Origin: Tateyamaria sp.
GTDB lineage: Bacteria; Pseudomonadota; Alphaproteobacteria; Rhodobacterales; Rhodobacteraceae
Reading direction: 5' to 3'
DNA: 7,792 bases
Assembly: GCA_018668195.1 (NCBI GenBank)
Contig: JABITU010000130.1
Location: 1 to 7,792 of the forward strand
The stretch's first letter is position 1; every line of letters starts with the position of its first letter. The position numbers and the translations under genes were made by a program. Of the stretch, positions 6,780-7,792 are shown piece by piece. Under the pieces are notes generated by a model, which saw nothing but the letters and a program-made list of their open reading frames with translations, was not told the origin of the DNA and did no database searches.

Positions 6780-7586
6780 GTGACAAAGTTCGCAGCACTA
6801 GTTAGTGTTCAAAATCGGATAGCGAGCATTGGTGTTCTGCGTGGTTTCGCACTATTTGGCATCCTGATCATTAATATTCCAAGTTCTTCGATGGTCGAAG
6901 CGGCATATTTTGACCCATCTCAGTATGACAACGCTGACGGGGGCGTTTATGATGGGAATGCTACCGTTTCTCAGAGCGGTACGGGTGGCAAGAGTGAAAT
7001 CACCCAGTTTGGTGGGAGAAGTGCGACAGCAAAGTCGACACAATCCGGATTAGAAAATGTCAGCATTATCAATCAAGAAGATGGTTACCAAAATGCAATT
7101 GTGTTGCAGGAAGGAACGCGTGGGGTCAGCACTATTGACCAGATTGCAAATCGCCCCGCTGGGGTTTGGCAAAACACTGCACGTGCTACCACGCTGGCAA
7201 CGGGAATAGATACACTAAGCACTATTACTCAGAACGGCTATTTTGGTTTCGCTAGTGTGGAACAGTCCGGTTATAATACCACAAGCACAATTTTCCAAAG
7301 CGGCCACAACGCCGATGCTCGTGTGGAGCAGACATTAGGGACCAACAATCAAGTTGATATTAGTCAAACAGCATTAAGCGGTGGTTTAGGAGTTACAGCA
7401 ACCGTTTACCAGAACTTCGGAAGCGATCTTGTAGTTTCCGTAACACAGGTTGGCAAAGAGAATTCCACTGAAATCACACAGTCCGGGAAAAACAACACTG
7501 CGTATGTCTATCAAGTTGCGACCAATAATAATTCCATATGCATTACTCAGTCTGGTTTCTTTAACACATCAACTGTGAACCAGTAG
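6780..7586 (+). CDS. Chimeric protein: DUF418-like N-terminus fused to curlin repeats
   Basis: 268 residues in two unlike parts. Residues 13-49 (RIASIGVLRGFALFGILIIN and the following EAAYFDPSQY) resemble the first segment of DUF418/YeiB-type membrane proteins, usually RIxxLDxLRGFALxGILLxNI; the conserved Asp is Gly18 here. Residues 61-268 are a curlin (CsgA/CsgB-like) repeat tract with glutamines at 65, 76, 88, 99, 110, 121, 131, 151, 162, 173, 184, 196, 211, 223, 234, 245, 257 and 268, mostly 11-12 apart, with SG, Asn and alternating hydrophobics. Such repeats form beta-solenoid amyloid outside the cell. The N-terminal part has Lys3, Arg13, Arg21, a hydrophobic core (22-33) and a possible signal-peptidase site VEA|AY (after Ala41), so it may serve as a Sec signal or stay as a membrane anchor. 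Local GC (about 43-48% in sampled lines) is below the neighbours. No csgB, E, F or G gene is in view. Expression and function are unproven; it may be a fusion by accident. Confidence 0.8.
   Translation: MTKFAALVSVQNRIASIGVLRGFALFGILIINIPSSSMVEAAYFDPSQYDNADGGVYDGNATVSQSGTGGKSEITQFGGRSATAKSTQSGLENVSIINQEDGYQNAIVLQEGTRGVSTIDQIANRPAGVWQNTARATTLATGIDTLSTITQNGYFGFASVEQSGYNTTSTIFQSGHNADARVEQTLGTNNQVDISQTALSGGLGVTATVYQNFGSDLVVSVTQVGKENSTEITQSGKNNTAYVYQVATNNNSICITQSGFFNTSTVNQ
6816..6932 (+). other. DUF418-like first membrane segment inside the chimera
   Basis: Codons 13-51 carry the DUF418-like signature. Just after it, shifting the frame by one base at 6933 reads CTG ACG GGG GCG (Leu-Thr-Gly-Ala, 6934-6945), which continues the Y-x-N-L-T-G pattern I would expect in DUF418 relatives. 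If right, the ancestral DUF418 sequence reaches about 6945 and a one-base shift joined it to the curlin frame. This is inference from recalled family pattern. Confidence 0.45.
6960..7586 (+). repeat. Curlin repeat tract, about 18 half-repeats
   Basis: Protein-level degenerate repeat of 11-12 residues of form x-[ST]-x-[IV]-x-Q-x-G-x-x-N. Typical units are SEITQ, STIDQ, STITQ, ASVEQ, STIFQ, ATVYQ, TEITQ and STVNQ. Two spacings are irregular: 20 residues between Gln131 and Gln151 and 15 between Gln196 and Gln211, suggesting loops or lost strands. The copies are too diverged at DNA level to be recent tandem duplications. The tract ends exactly on a repeat glutamine followed by TAG, so the C-terminus looks complete. 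Confidence 0.8.
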
Positions 7587-7637
7587 CTGTTCCATCGCGG
7601 ATGATCAGATAGATCCTCGCCGATCTGCCTTTTTCAT
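7587..7637. other. Short gap between the curlin gene and the IS end
   Basis: A weak inverted repeat (CAGAT 7606-7610, ATCTG 7623-7627, 12-nt loop) followed by TTTTT (7630-7634) could be a poor terminator for the chimeric gene. On the minus strand the same bases read KGRSARIYLIIRDG, faintly like the start of a GntR-type regulator, but the frame soon stops in the curlin gene. Neither reading is secure. Confidence 0.25.
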
Positions 7638-7792
7638 GGCTTTGTTGCACAAATCGGCCTGAGATTGTGCTTCCCCGGTAATCCCCCCTGTCTGACGTCA
7701 GCGCCTGTGGGTCCAAATAGTGTGATTTGCTAAGAGAGTGTTTGTTGCTCATCGTAACCACCGAGGAGTGGACGATGAGAAAGACAATGAAG
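7638..7792 (+). mobile_element. Left end of an insertion sequence, IS5-family (IS903-like)
   Basis: The sequence from 7638, GGCTTTGTTGCACAAATC, closely matches the terminal inverted repeat of IS903-type elements (GGCTTTGTTGAATAAATC, from memory), differing at two positions. An ORF with a good ribosome site begins 137 bp inside, where a transposase would start. The other end, the transposase body and any target duplication lie outside the window, so family and completeness cannot be confirmed. Confidence 0.5.
7775..7792 (+). CDS. Start of an ORF, possibly the IS transposase (partial)
   Basis: ATG at 7775 is preceded by GAGGAG (7763-7768) at a 6-bp spacing. Only six codons (MRKTMK) are inside the window. 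Assignment to a transposase rests solely on its position inside the presumed insertion-sequence end. Confidence 0.35.

Noticed and set aside
6960..7586. CRISPR array or DNA-level tandem repeat
   Set aside because: The periodicity is only in the protein sequence (about 11 residues); the nucleotide copies are not identical and there are no uniform repeats and spacers.
7561..7761. A 66-codon minus-strand gene spanning the IS boundary
   Set aside because: It crosses the presumed IS end and the curlin gene's 3' end, with no motif covering its full length; only a short piece was kept as a weak finding.

Overview
The window looks like a chromosomal segment of an alphaproteobacterium of the Roseobacter group (Rhodobacteraceae). 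The basis is protein character: a CP4-like class II AroA followed by Cmk, a short TrmB with the PDPWPK..HRRR signature, a stand-alone trpA, an LldD-type flavoprotein, and GC-rich coding sequence. The species cannot be named from this sequence. The insertion-sequence end and an apparent gene-order break would fit one of the IS-rich members of the group, but that is inference.

Left part (1-5511), ordinary core metabolism. A 12-helix MFS transporter of the YbjJ type runs rightward and ends at a strong intrinsic terminator. An FMN-dependent L-lactate dehydrogenase / alpha-hydroxy-acid oxidase (lldD) runs leftward towards it. Divergent from lldD is a rightward series: trmB (tRNA m7G46 methyltransferase), aroA (EPSP synthase, shikimate pathway) and cmk (CMP kinase). 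A 20-bp inverted repeat overlaps the likely lldD promoter. In many alphaproteobacteria aroA-cmk is followed by rpsA. Here cmk is followed by a hairpin and then the convergent trpA (tryptophan synthase alpha chain), so local gene order has changed or rpsA lies elsewhere.

Right part (6396-7792), atypical and accessory-looking. After about 380 bp with no recognisable gene comes a lower-GC gene at 6780-7586. Its first ~50 codons resemble the start of a DUF418/YeiB-type membrane protein (RIASIxVLRGFALFGIL...). The rest is a run of about 18 curlin half-repeats with glutamines mostly 11-12 residues apart, ending exactly on the last glutamine. It reads as an in-frame chimera in which the first membrane segment of a DUF418 protein replaces the normal curlin signal peptide. 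About 50 bp downstream lies what looks like an IS5-family (IS903-like) terminal repeat, and the window ends in the first codons of an ORF with a good ribosome-binding site, possibly the transposase.

The left genes serve amino-acid, nucleotide, tRNA and lactate metabolism and need no special explanation. The noteworthy object is the chimeric curlin-repeat gene beside an insertion sequence: a putative secreted or membrane-anchored amyloid-type protein with no csgB/E/F/G genes in view.
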